A stretch of 8,199 nt of DNA from Chloroflexota bacterium (GCA_009843585.1 VYDC01000033.1:1-8199); one strand, 5' to 3'. Shown: positions 1-6,897, numbered from the stretch's first letter. Program-made: numbers and translations. Notes: generated from the sequence alone by a model not told the origin.

Positions 1-1
1 C

Positions 2-1225
2 GCCCTCGACGCCTACCCGCGGCCCCCGGCTCGCCGGCCCATCGAGGCGAGCCGCGACCGGCTCCGCGCCGTGACCGGCCTCGAGCTCGAGGAGCGGGAG
101 GTCGAGGAGCTGCTCCGATCGCTCGGCTTCGAGGCCGCCCGCTCCGGCGCGGGCCTCCTCGTCCACCCCCCGTGGTGGCGGACCGACGTCTCAATCGCCG
201 ACGACCTGGCCGAGGAGGTCGTGCGGCTCGCCGGCTACGACCGCCTCCCCGCGACGACGATCCGCGGCCGCGTGCCGCCGCAGGAGCCGCAGCCCGTGGT
301 CGCGCTCCGCGAGCGGCTGCGCGACGCGCTGGCGGCGGCGGGGCTGCGCGAGGTCATCAGCTACTCCCTGACCACGGACGAGGTGCTGGCGCGGGTGCTG
401 CCGGAGGAGGAGCTCCGCCGGAGGGCGCCGCTCCGGCTCGCCAACACCCTCTCCGCGGAGCGCGAGCTGATGCGCCCGACCCTGCGCCACGCGCTGCTCG
501 AGGTGGTGGCCCGCAACCTGCGCGCCGGCCTGGCCGAGATCGCGATCTTCGAGGCGGCGCGGGTCTACCTGCCGCGCGAGAGCGCCTCGGGCGACCCCCT
601 CCCGGACGAGCGCGAGCAGGTGGCCGGGGCGCTCGCCGGGGCCTCCGCCGACCGCTGGGGGATGCCCGCGTCCCGCCCGCTCGACTTCTTCGACGCGAAG
701 GGCGTGCTGGAGGCGGCGCTCGCGGAGGTCGGCGTCGACTGCTCCTACGGGCCCGCCGAGGATACCGCGCTGCTCCCCGGGCGCGCGGCGCGCATCGAGG
801 CCGGGGGATCGGCCGTCGGTCTCCTGGGCGAGGTGCATCCGCGGGTGCGTCAGGCCTTCGACATCGAGCAGCCGGTGATGCTCTTCGAGCTCGATCTCGG
901 CCGCCTGCTCCCGCACGTGCCGGAGAGGCGGCCGGCGCGGCCGGTGTCGCGCTTCCCCGCGGTGGAGCAGGACCTCGCGGTGGTGGCCCCGCTCTCCGTC
1001 CCGGCGGAGGCGCTCCGGTCGGCGATCGCGCGATCGCCGCTCGTCGCGGAGGCGCGCATCTTCGACCTCTACACGGGGGAGCAGGTGCCGGAGGGGACGC
1101 GCTCGATCGCCTTCTCCATCCGCTACCAGGCGCCGGACCGGACGCTCACCGGCGAGGAGGCCCGCGGCGAGCAGGAGCGGATCGTGGAGCTCCTGGCCGG
1201 GGAGTTCGGCGCCCGCCCCCGGTAG
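2..1225 (+). CDS. pheT: Phenylalanyl-tRNA synthetase beta subunit, C-terminal part (5' truncated by window)
   Basis: PheT pairs with PheS in an (alpha beta)2 enzyme that charges tRNA-Phe with phenylalanine in the cytoplasm. The frame is open from base 2 to the TAG at 1223-1225, giving 407 residues of a protein normally near 800; the N-terminal EMAP-like tRNA-binding and B3/B4 editing regions lie off the left edge. An apparent ATG-less start at 71 is internal, because the residues before it (RRPIEASRDRLRAVTG) belong to the B5 domain. Visible order: B5 domain (fragment residues about 10-85, ending in the acidic DLAEEVVRLAGYDRLP helix), the core catalytic-like fold (about 90-300), and a C-terminal FDX-ACB anticodon-binding domain (about 315-407, from SRFPAVEQDLAVV to RTLTGEE). 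pheS would be expected just upstream. The gene converges on rplT with 28 bases between stops. No terminator hairpin with a T-run is visible there. Family assignment is secure. Confidence 0.96.
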   Translation, partial: ALDAYPRPPARRPIEASRDRLRAVTGLELEEREVEELLRSLGFEAARSGAGLLVHPPWWRTDVSIADDLAEEVVRLAGYDRLPATTIRGRVPPQEPQPVVALRERLRDALAAAGLREVISYSLTTDEVLARVLPEEELRRRAPLRLANTLSAERELMRPTLRHALLEVVARNLRAGLAEIAIFEAARVYLPRESASGDPLPDEREQVAGALAGASADRWGMPASRPLDFFDAKGVLEAALAEVGVDCSYGPAEDTALLPGRAARIEAGGSAVGLLGEVHPRVRQAFDIEQPVMLFELDLGRLLPHVPERRPARPVSRFPAVEQDLAVVAPLSVPAEALRSAIARSPLVAEARIFDLYTGEQVPEGTRSIAFSIRYQAPDRTLTGEEARGEQERIVELLAGEFGARPR

Positions 1226-1253
1226 GCGGCGGGGCGCGGCGGGCCGGGGAGGC

Positions 1254-1610
1254 CTACGCGAGCGCGGCGCGGGCGCGCTCGGCGAGGCGCCCGAAGGCCT
1301 CCGGCTCGCGCACGGCGAGGTCGGCGAGCATCTTGCGGTCCACCTCGACGCCGGCGAGGCGCAGGCCGTGCATCAGCCGCGCGTAGGTCAGCTCGTGCAG
1401 GCGGGCGGCGGCGTTGATGCGCACGATCCAGAGCCGGCGGAAGTCGCGCTTGCGGCGGCGGCGGTGGACCCAGGCGTAGCGCAGCGAGTGGAGCATCGCC
1501 TCGTTGGCGACCCGGAAGGTGCGGTGCCGGCGACCGGCCTGACCGGAGGTCCGCTCGAGGACCCGCCGGCGGCGCGCGCGCCGTGCCGGGGTGTTCCGCG
1601 CTCGCGTCAT
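1254..1610 (-). CDS. rplT: 50S ribosomal protein L20
   Basis: L20 binds 23S rRNA and is needed early in assembly of the large ribosomal subunit. The product is 118 residues, the usual length. The very basic N-terminal arm (about residues 1-35) is followed by the conserved core FRVANEAMLHSLRYAW, RKRDFRRLWIVRINAAAR and the C-terminal GVEVDRKMLADLA. The N-terminal arm is Arg-rich and departs from the common ARVKRG opening, which is a divergence, not a truncation. The ATG at 1610 is preceded by a GAGGTGAGGG stretch with about 7 bases to the start. It is the last gene of the minus-strand infC-rpmI-rplT group, 42 bases after rpmI. In several bacteria L20 represses its own operon by binding leader RNA; no matching operator can be recognised here. 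Confidence 0.97.
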   Translation of the reverse strand: MTRARNTPARRARRRRVLERTSGQAGRRHRTFRVANEAMLHSLRYAWVHRRRRKRDFRRLWIVRINAAARLHELTYARLMHGLRLAGVEVDRKMLADLAVREPEAFGRLAERARAALA

Positions 1611-1652
1611 CTCCGAGCCCTCACCTCTGCCTGCAGCCCCGCGCGGACCGTG

Positions 1653-1859
1653 CTAGCGGACGTTGTGGTACGGGAGCAGGCGCTTCACCCGCTTGGCGTG
1701 CGTCCCGTCGACGGGCTGCATCCCGCGCAGCCCGTAGAGCTTCTCCGAGCGCTTCTTCATCCGCTTGTTGTTGCGGTGGTGCCCCATCACGAGCACGCGG
1801 CCCGTGCCCGTCACCTTGACGCGCTTGGCGAGACCGCGGTGCGTCTTCATCTTCGGCAC
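1653..1859 (-). CDS. rpmI: 50S ribosomal protein L35
   Basis: L35 is a small basic protein of the large ribosomal subunit. The 68-residue product begins with the family signature MPKMKTHRGLAKRVKVTGTG and ends KRVKRLLPYHNVR. The start is a GTG at 1859, giving the normal MPKMKTH N-terminus. A run of six G (1867-1872) lies 7 bases upstream as a plausible ribosome binding site; the ATG three codons later would remove conserved residues. The central segment (about residues 25-50) is unlike the common ANRSHLLEKK form, reading GHHRNNKRMKKRSEK instead, so the protein is divergent in the middle. It sits between infC (34-base gap) and rplT (42-base gap), the standard order. Confidence 0.96.
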   Translation of the reverse strand: MPKMKTHRGLAKRVKVTGTGRVLVMGHHRNNKRMKKRSEKLYGLRGMQPVDGTHAKRVKRLLPYHNVR

Positions 1860-1894
1860 GCCGTCGCCCCCCGAGTCCCGCTCTCAGCCCGCGC

Positions 1895-2455
1895 CTACGT
1901 CGCCGCCGCGACCTCGGCGGAGGCGCTCTTGGAGGCCTCGTCGGGACGCCGCTTCACCGGATCGAGCGTCATCGACATGATGCGCCCCTCCATCGTCGGC
2001 TGGCGCTCGATGGTCGCGTGCTCGCTCAGCTGCTCGAAGAAGCGCCGGAGGAGCTGCTCACCGATCTCCGGGTGCGTGATCTCCCGCGCCCGGAACATGA
2101 CCGAGACCTTCACCTTGTCGCCGGCGTTGAGGAGTTTCAACGCGGTGCGCGCCTTGAAGTCGAGATCGTGCTGCCCGATCTTCACCTTCATCCGAACTTC
2201 ACGCAACTCGACGTGCTTGGAGGAGCGGCGTGACTCGCGCTCGCGCTTGCGCTGCTCGTACTTGAACCGGCCGTAGTCCATGATGCGGCAGACCGGCGGG
2301 TCGGCGGTCGGCGCCACCTCGACCAGGTCGAGATCGGCGTCGGCCGCGATCTCGAGCGCCTCCCCGATGGGCAGGATCCCAATCTGGTCCTCGCCGCGGA
2401 TCACGCGGACCTGCGGCACCTGGATCTGCTCGTTGATGCGGAGCTCTCTGGCGAT
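1895..2455 (-). CDS. infC: Translation initiation factor IF-3, with probable ATC start
   Basis: IF-3 binds the 30S subunit, blocks premature 50S joining and checks start-codon and initiator-tRNA pairing. The N-domain starts at LRINEQIQVPQVRVI and carries the signature PPVCRIMDYGRFKYEQRKR; the C-domain carries MKVKIGQHDLDFKARTALKLL and ends in a short Ala/Ser/Glu tail. The first ATG/GTG in frame is a GTG at 2419, but this would delete the conserved RINEQI segment and has no ribosome binding site. An in-frame TGA at 2468-2470 leaves only 15 codons of extension. Within them the best start is ATC at 2453-2455, with GAGGGGAG placed 6 bases upstream, giving 186 residues. Rare AUU/AUC/AUA starts are a known infC feature that lets IF-3 repress its own translation. 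Gene identity is certain; the exact start is inferred. Confidence 0.95.
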   Translation of the reverse strand: MARELRINEQIQVPQVRVIRGEDQIGILPIGEALEIAADADLDLVEVAPTADPPVCRIMDYGRFKYEQRKRERESRRSSKHVELREVRMKVKIGQHDLDFKARTALKLLNAGDKVKVSVMFRAREITHPEIGEQLLRRFFEQLSEHATIERQPTMEGRIMSMTLDPVKRRPDEASKSASAEVAAAT

Positions 2456-2469
2456 CGACGACTCCCCTC
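2453..2469 (-). promoter_or_regulatory. infC ribosome binding site and non-standard ATC start
   Basis: On the minus strand GAGGGGAG (2462-2469) is followed by six bases and then ATC (2453-2455), which opens the frame IARELRINEQIQ leading straight into the conserved IF-3 N-domain. The upstream in-frame TGA (2468-2470) overlaps the ribosome binding site, so no longer start is possible. No ATG, GTG or TTG occurs in frame between this TGA and the ATC. The arrangement matches the discriminatory start codon known from infC of other bacteria. Confidence 0.72.
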
Positions 2470-2470
2470 A

Positions 2471-2522
2471 CGCGCCCGCCCGGGGCGGACGCAGCCCCCG
2501 CGGCGCAGGCGAGGCGCCGCGG
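2471..2522 (-). promoter_or_regulatory. infC leader with two consecutive GC hairpins
   Basis: Upstream of the infC ribosome binding site the minus-strand RNA can form two stems. Hairpin A pairs 2514-2522 with 2498-2506 (9 bp, perfect, 7-base loop). Hairpin B pairs 2484-2492 with 2472-2480 (9 bp with one U-G pair, 3-base loop) and ends two bases before the Shine-Dalgarno sequence. Neither is followed by a T-run, so they do not look like intrinsic terminators. They could form a translation-control leader for infC or an RNA-processing site after accB. GC-rich DNA gives such stems often by chance, hence the moderate confidence. Confidence 0.4.
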
Positions 2523-2528
2523 AGCGGC

Positions 2529-2537
2529 ATTCTAGCA
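2529..2537 (-). promoter_or_regulatory. Candidate extended -10 promoter for infC-rpmI-rplT
   Basis: The minus strand reads TGCTAGAAT here: TAGAAT differs from TATAAT at one position and carries the TGn extension that can replace a -35 box. No good -35 hexamer is seen 16-18 bases upstream. Transcription would begin near 2522, about 65 bases before the infC ATC, placing hairpin A at the very start of the RNA. It lies in the 114-base gap after accB, one of the few AT-containing spots in this area. Confidence 0.45.
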
Positions 2538-2569
2538 TCGACCGCGGCGCTCGGGATCGGGCCCCGGTG

Positions 2570-3085
<516 letters not shown>

Positions 3086-3089
3086 CGCG

Positions 3090-4664
3090 CTACGCCTGCC
3101 GCCGGCCCGAGGCACGGCGCCAGCCGGGGGACACCGGGCGGATCGGGAGCCCGCTCGCGCGCGAGCGCGCCGCGCGCGTCCAGCGGGACGCCCCGGGCCC
3201 GGCCCCGGCGGCGGCGCCCTGGCGGCGCCCCGCCGCGGCGAGCTCCGAGGCGACGGCTGCGGCGATGAGCGCGGTCCGCTCGCGCGGATCCTCCTCCGGC
3301 GGCGGCGGCATCGCGAAGGAGCTCTCGAGCCACTTCGTGTGCACGGAGCCCGAGATGAAGTCCGGGTCGTCCATCAGGGCGCGGTGGAACGGCGCGTTCG
3401 TCACCACCCCGGTGACCAGGAGGTCGTCGAGAGCGCGCCGCATGCGCGCCAGGGCGAGCGGGCGGTCCTCGGCCCACACGATCAGCTTCCCGAGCATCGA
3501 GTCGTAGTAGACGGGGACGTCGAGGCCGTCGAAGAGCATCGAGTCGAAGCGCACGCCGGGGCCCAGCGGCGCCTCGACGTGCTGGACGAGCCCGAGCGAG
3601 GGGATGAAGTTCTGGTAGGGGTCCTCCCCGTTGATGCGGCACTCCATCGCCCAGCCCTCGGGCTCCGGCGGGCCCTCCGAGGGGGACGGGGGCAGCGCCT
3701 CGCCCGCCGCGACGGCGAGCTGCTGCGCCACGAGGTCGACCCCGTAGACGAGCTCGGTGACCGGGTGCTCCACCTGCAGGCGCGCGTTCACCTCGAGGAA
3801 GAAGAACTCGCCGGTGTCGTCGTCGAGCAGGAACTCGACGGTGCCGGCGTTGCGGTAGCCGCAGCTCCGGGCGGCGGCCGCCGCGGCCTCGCAGAGCCTC
3901 TGCCTGAGCCCGGGGGTGACGGCGGGAGAGGGGGCCTCCTCGACGAGCTTCTGGTGGCGGCGCTGCACGGAGCACTCGCGCTCGCCGTAGGTGCGCACCG
4001 TGCCGTGGGCGTCGGCCATCACCTGCACCTCGACGTGGCGCGCGCGCTGCACGTAGCGCTCGAGGAAGATCGTCGCGTCGCCGAAGGAGGACCTCGCCTC
4101 GGAGGCGGAGAGCTCCATGGCGGACTCGAGCTGCCCGGGCTCGTCGACCTGCCGGATGCCGCGCCCGCCGCCGCCGGCGGAGGCCTTCACCAGGAGCGGG
4201 AAGCCGACGCGCTCCGCCTCGGCGCGGGCGCGCTTGAGGTCGGAGGGATCGATGTCGTTCGCCCCGGGGACGATGGGGACGCCGGCCTCCTCCATGAGGC
4301 GGCGCGCCGAGACCTTGCCGCCGAGCTGCCGCATGGCGGCTGCGGGCGGGCCGACGAAGGCGATGCCGGCCGCCTCGCACGCGTCGGCGAAGTCGGCGTT
4401 CTCGGAGAGGAAGCCGTAGCCGGGGTGTATCGCGTCGGCTCCGGTCTCCCTGGCCGCCGCGATCACCTTCTCGATGACCAGGTAGGACTCGATGGCGGGC
4501 CCCGGGCCCACGCAGACGGCGAGATCGGCGTTGCGCACGTGCAGCGAGTTGCGATCCGCCTCGGAGTAGATGGCGACGGTCTCGATGCCGAGCTCGCGGC
4601 AGGTGCGCTGCACGCGGAGGGCGATCTCGCCGCGGTTGGCGATGAGCAGCCGCCGGAAATACAC
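3090..4664 (-). CDS. accC: Biotin carboxylase subunit (AccC-like) of acetyl-/acyl-CoA carboxylase
   Basis: Biotin carboxylase uses ATP and bicarbonate to carboxylate biotin on its carrier protein. The 524-residue product opens with YFRRLLIANRGEIALRV, contains HPGYGFLSENADFA, the ATP-grasp lysine in LLVKAS (K160) and glycine-rich loop AGGGGRGI (163-170), and the active-site signature FLEVNARLQVEHPVTE (E291, N293, R295, E299, plus E277), at positions close to the E. coli enzyme. The core ends near WLESSFA (about 460); a 60-residue Ala/Arg-rich tail follows, ending PGWRRASGRR, which resembles the C-terminal end of carboxylases from acyl-CoA carboxylase systems. The start is GTG at 4664, with GAGGGGG (4671-4677) 6 bases upstream; earlier in-frame starts lack this spacing. 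It follows thrS by 77 bases and precedes the carrier gene by 4. No carboxyltransferase is in the window, so acetyl-CoA versus propionyl-CoA use is open. Confidence 0.94.
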   Translation of the reverse strand: MYFRRLLIANRGEIALRVQRTCRELGIETVAIYSEADRNSLHVRNADLAVCVGPGPAIESYLVIEKVIAAARETGADAIHPGYGFLSENADFADACEAAGIAFVGPPAAAMRQLGGKVSARRLMEEAGVPIVPGANDIDPSDLKRARAEAERVGFPLLVKASAGGGGRGIRQVDEPGQLESAMELSASEARSSFGDATIFLERYVQRARHVEVQVMADAHGTVRTYGERECSVQRRHQKLVEEAPSPAVTPGLRQRLCEAAAAAARSCGYRNAGTVEFLLDDDTGEFFFLEVNARLQVEHPVTELVYGVDLVAQQLAVAAGEALPPSPSEGPPEPEGWAMECRINGEDPYQNFIPSLGLVQHVEAPLGPGVRFDSMLFDGLDVPVYYDSMLGKLIVWAEDRPLALARMRRALDDLLVTGVVTNAPFHRALMDDPDFISGSVHTKWLESSFAMPPPPEEDPRERTALIAAAVASELAAAGRRQGAAAGAGPGASRWTRAARSRASGLPIRPVSPGWRRASGRRQA

Positions 4665-4741
4665 GCGCACCCCCCTCGGGCGAGCCGCCAGACTGACACG
4701 GCACCCCTGCGCGGGCAACCGCGCCCGCCGGGCGCCAGCGC

Positions 4742-6544
4742 CTACGGCGCGGCCGCCCCGAGACCTGCGAGCGCGCGGGTGTCGCGCTCCTCGGCGAGCC
4801 GCGCGACGACCTCGTCGAGCGGGAGCGCGCCCCGGTCCCCGCCGCCCCGGACGCGCACGGAGACGGCGCGCGCCTCGGCCTCGCGGTCGCCCACGACGAG
4901 CATGTAGGGGACCTTCTGGAGCTGTGCCTCGCGGATCTTCGCGTTCATGCGGTTGCCCGAGCCGTCGACCTCGGCCCGCAGCCGGCGCGCGGCGAGCTGA
5001 GAGCGCACCTCGTCGGCGTAGGCGGCGTGCCGGTCGGCGATGGGTATCACCACCGCCTGCACCGGCGCGAGCCAGAGCGGGAAGGCGCCGGCGGTGTGCT
5101 CGATGTAGATGGCGAGGAAGCGCTCGAGCGAGCCGAGGATCGCGCGGTGGAGCATCACCGGCTCGTGCTCGGCGCCGTCGGCGGCGACGTAGGTGAGGCC
5201 GAAGCGCGCCGGCATGCCGAGATCGACCTGCAGCGTGCCGAGCTGCCAGGAGCGCCCGAGCGCGTCCCGCAGGTGGAACTCGAGCTTGGGCCCGTAGAAG
5301 GCGCCCTCGCCGGGGGCGAGCTCGAACTCCCTCCCGGCGCCGCGCACCGCCGCCGCGAGCAGCGCCTCGGCGCGCCTCCAGTCCTCGGGCTCGCCGATGA
5401 ACTTCTCCTCGGGCATCGTCGCGAGCCGGATCTGCCAGTCCTCGAGGCCGAGGTCCGAGTAGACGCGCTCGCTCATCTCGAAGACGGAGACGACCTCGGC
5501 CTCGAACTGCTCCGGCGTGCAGTAGATGTGGGCGTCGTCCTGCGCGAAGGAGCGGGCCCGCGTGAGCCCGGAGAGCACGCCCGAGCGCTCGTTGCGGTGG
5601 AGGCGGGAGAACTCGGCGAGGCGGAGCGGGAGATCGCGGTAGGAGTAGAGGCGCGTGCGGTAGTAGTGGCAGTGGCCGGGGCAGTTCATCGGCTTGATGC
5701 CCAGCTCCGACCCCTCCTCGCCGAAGAGGAACATGTCCTCGGAGAAGTTGTCGTAGTGGCCGGAGGTCTTCCAGAGATCGGCCGCGAAGAGCTGCGGGGT
5801 GATCACCTCCTGGTAGCCGTACTCGACGTAGAGCTCGCGCATGTAGTCGACGAGAGCGTTGTAGAGCACGGTCCCGCGGGGGTGGTAGAAGGGCGCGCCC
5901 GGCGAGACCGGGTCGAGGTGGAAGAGGTCGAGCTCCCGGCCGAGGCGGCGGTGGTCGCGGCGCTCGGCCTCCTCCCTCGCCTCCAGGTAGGCGTCGAGCT
6001 CGGCGGGGGTCTCGAAGAGCAGGCCGTAGATCCGCTGCAGCATCGCGTTGCGCTCGTCGCCGCGCCAGTAGGCGCCGGCAACTCGGTCGAGCCGGAAGGC
6101 GCCCAGGTCGCCGGTGCGCTCGGTGTGCCCGCCGCGGCAGAGATCGTCGAACTCCGCATGCCGGAAGTGCCCGACCGTCTCGCCCTCGATCTCGTCGATG
6201 AGCTCGAGCTTGTAGGGCTGGTCGGAGAAGAGGGCGCGCGCCTCCTCCTTGGGGATCTGGCGGCCCTCGATCGGCACGTTCGCCTTCACCGTCCGGCGCA
6301 TGCGGCGCTCGAGCTGAGTGAGATCGTCCGGGGTGAGCGGGCGCGGGAGGTCGAAGTCGTAGTAGAAGCCGTTCTCGATGGGCGGCCCGATGGCGTACTT
6401 CGCCTCCGGGAAGAGCTCGAGGACCGCCTCGGCGAGCACGTGGGCGGCGGAGTGGCGCATCCGGGAGAGCCGCTCCCCGGGCGCCTGCCCGTCGGGGCGG
6501 TCGCCGTCCTCGCCGCCCCCGGCCGGCGCGCCGTCAGAGACCAT
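4742..6544 (-). CDS. thrS: Threonyl-tRNA synthetase lacking the N-terminal TGS domain
   Basis: This class II synthetase charges tRNA-Thr and removes mischarged serine. The 600-residue product has the editing domain (about 25-190) with HSAAH (H31, H35) and CRGGH (C136, H140), then the catalytic core (about 205-500) with zinc ligands C288 in KPMNCPGH, H339 in QDDAHIYC and H466 in EPVMLHRAILGS, motif 2 at FSRLHRNERSG, and a C-terminal anticodon-binding domain (about 500-590, from WLAPVQAVVIPI). The ligand spacing matches E. coli ThrRS almost exactly. The usual TGS domain of about 60 residues is absent: only about 28 Gly/Asp-rich residues precede the editing domain. An in-frame TGA 24 bases before the ATG rules out a longer product from an upstream start. 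The ATG at 6544 has GGGGAG (6552-6557) 7 bases upstream. It is the first gene of the minus-strand run. Confidence 0.97.
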   Translation of the reverse strand: MVSDGAPAGGGEDGDRPDGQAPGERLSRMRHSAAHVLAEAVLELFPEAKYAIGPPIENGFYYDFDLPRPLTPDDLTQLERRMRRTVKANVPIEGRQIPKEEARALFSDQPYKLELIDEIEGETVGHFRHAEFDDLCRGGHTERTGDLGAFRLDRVAGAYWRGDERNAMLQRIYGLLFETPAELDAYLEAREEAERRDHRRLGRELDLFHLDPVSPGAPFYHPRGTVLYNALVDYMRELYVEYGYQEVITPQLFAADLWKTSGHYDNFSEDMFLFGEEGSELGIKPMNCPGHCHYYRTRLYSYRDLPLRLAEFSRLHRNERSGVLSGLTRARSFAQDDAHIYCTPEQFEAEVVSVFEMSERVYSDLGLEDWQIRLATMPEEKFIGEPEDWRRAEALLAAAVRGAGREFELAPGEGAFYGPKLEFHLRDALGRSWQLGTLQVDLGMPARFGLTYVAADGAEHEPVMLHRAILGSLERFLAIYIEHTAGAFPLWLAPVQAVVIPIADRHAAYADEVRSQLAARRLRAEVDGSGNRMNAKIREAQLQKVPYMLVVGDREAEARAVSVRVRGGGDRGALPLDEVVARLAEERDTRALAGLGAAAP

Positions 6545-6683
6545 CGCACCGCTCCCCTCGCACGGTCACCGGGGCCGGCCGTCTCTCCCGCGGGCCCGGA
6601 GCCGGGAGACCCCCGCGCGCCGGCGGGAGGAACCGCCGCGCATGCCGCGCCGCGCGCTGGCGGACGCGGCCGTGCCGGCTGCC
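6545..6683 (-). promoter_or_regulatory. Presumed thrS leader with two GC hairpins
   Basis: No gene is supported here. Besides the thrS Shine-Dalgarno sequence, two stems can form: 6621-6626 with 6633-6638 (6 bp perfect, extendable past one bulge), whose minus-strand loop UUCCUC is complementary to the GAGG of the ribosome binding site; and 6581-6590 with 6603-6610 (8 bp with a two-base bulge). This would allow a leader in which the ribosome binding site is masked, but the evidence is only pairing in GC-rich DNA. No recognisable T-box core is present. Confidence 0.3.
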
Positions 6684-6716
6684 ATGGTACCGCCGTTTTC
6701 TGTGACGGAAACGGCG
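6684..6716 (-). promoter_or_regulatory. Inverted repeat next to a weak thrS -10 box
   Basis: The arms CGCCGTTTTC (6691-6700) and GGAAACGGCG (6707-6716) are complementary except for one T-G mismatch and are separated by six bases. Just downstream on the minus strand is TACCAT (6684-6689), a weak -10 candidate that would start a thrS transcript near 6677. A repressor or activator bound to the dyad would cover the spacer and -35 area. No T-run follows on either strand, so an intrinsic terminator is unlikely. The patch is clearly richer in A/T than its surroundings. Confidence 0.4.
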
Positions 6717-6774
6717 CCCGGGGCCAGCGGTCCGGGTCGAAGCCGCGCCGCGCTGCGCGCTCGGGACGGGCCCG

Positions 6775-6783
6775 TGCTACGCT
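6775..6783 (+). promoter_or_regulatory. Weak -10-like box before tRNA-Val
   Basis: The plus strand reads TGCTACGCT, that is a TGn extension followed by TACGCT, ending 15 bases before the mature tRNA. No convincing -35 hexamer is seen at the normal distance. It is the best-placed promoter candidate for the tRNA but matches the consensus poorly. Confidence 0.3.
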
Positions 6784-6798
6784 CGCCCCGTCGGCGTG

Positions 6799-6875
6799 GG
6801 GCGGTTAGCTCAGTTGGTTAGAGCGCTGCGTTGACATCGCAGAGGTCAGTGGTTCGAATCCACTATCGCCCACCA
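6799..6875 (+). tRNA. tRNA-Val (anticodon GAC), with encoded CCA
   Basis: The sequence folds as a complete cloverleaf: acceptor stem GGGCGGT (6799-6805) with ATCGCCC (6865-6871, one G-T pair), D stem GCTC/GAGC (6808-6811, 6821-6824), anticodon stem CTGCG/CGCAG around loop TTGACAT (6831-6837; anticodon GAC at 6833-6835), variable loop AGGTC, T stem AGTGG/CCACT around TTCGAAT, discriminator A at 6872 and CCA at 6873-6875. GAC reads the valine codons GUC and GUU. The 3' end is overlapped on the other strand by the end of the serine recombinase gene, consistent with the tRNA serving as an integration site while staying intact. Confidence 0.97.
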
Positions 6876-6897
6876 GACTTGACGGTAGACAGTACCG
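6850..6897. other. Candidate attachment (att) junction of the integrated element
   Basis: The stretch covers the tRNA T-arm and acceptor end and the first bases after CCA, all of which are also the last codons of the recombinase gene. Just after the tRNA lies a short dyad CGGTA-gacag-TACCG (6883-6897), a 5-bp perfect inverted repeat with a 5-base centre; large serine recombinase sites are imperfect dyads. The crossover point cannot be fixed without the other end of the element or an empty site. Confidence 0.4.

Noticed and set aside
172..1386. A 404-residue plus-strand frame over pheT
   Set aside because: It is an Arg/Ala/Gly-rich shadow in another frame; the overlapping frame encodes the clear B5 and FDX-ACB domains.
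4721..4735. Hairpin GCGCCC-gcc-GGGCGC after thrS as a terminator
   Set aside because: The stem is only 6 bp, has no following T-run, and such stems are common by chance here.
6545..6720. T-box riboswitch controlling thrS
   Set aside because: The minus strand contains GGCGGTACCATGG, which shares GGTACC with the T-box core, but lacks the UGGNACCGCG consensus and a clear terminator/antiterminator pair. A covariance-model search for T-box would settle it.
5027..6808. A 593-residue open frame on the plus strand antisense to thrS
   Set aside because: Same cause: it mirrors the codon bias of thrS and has no recognisable domain.
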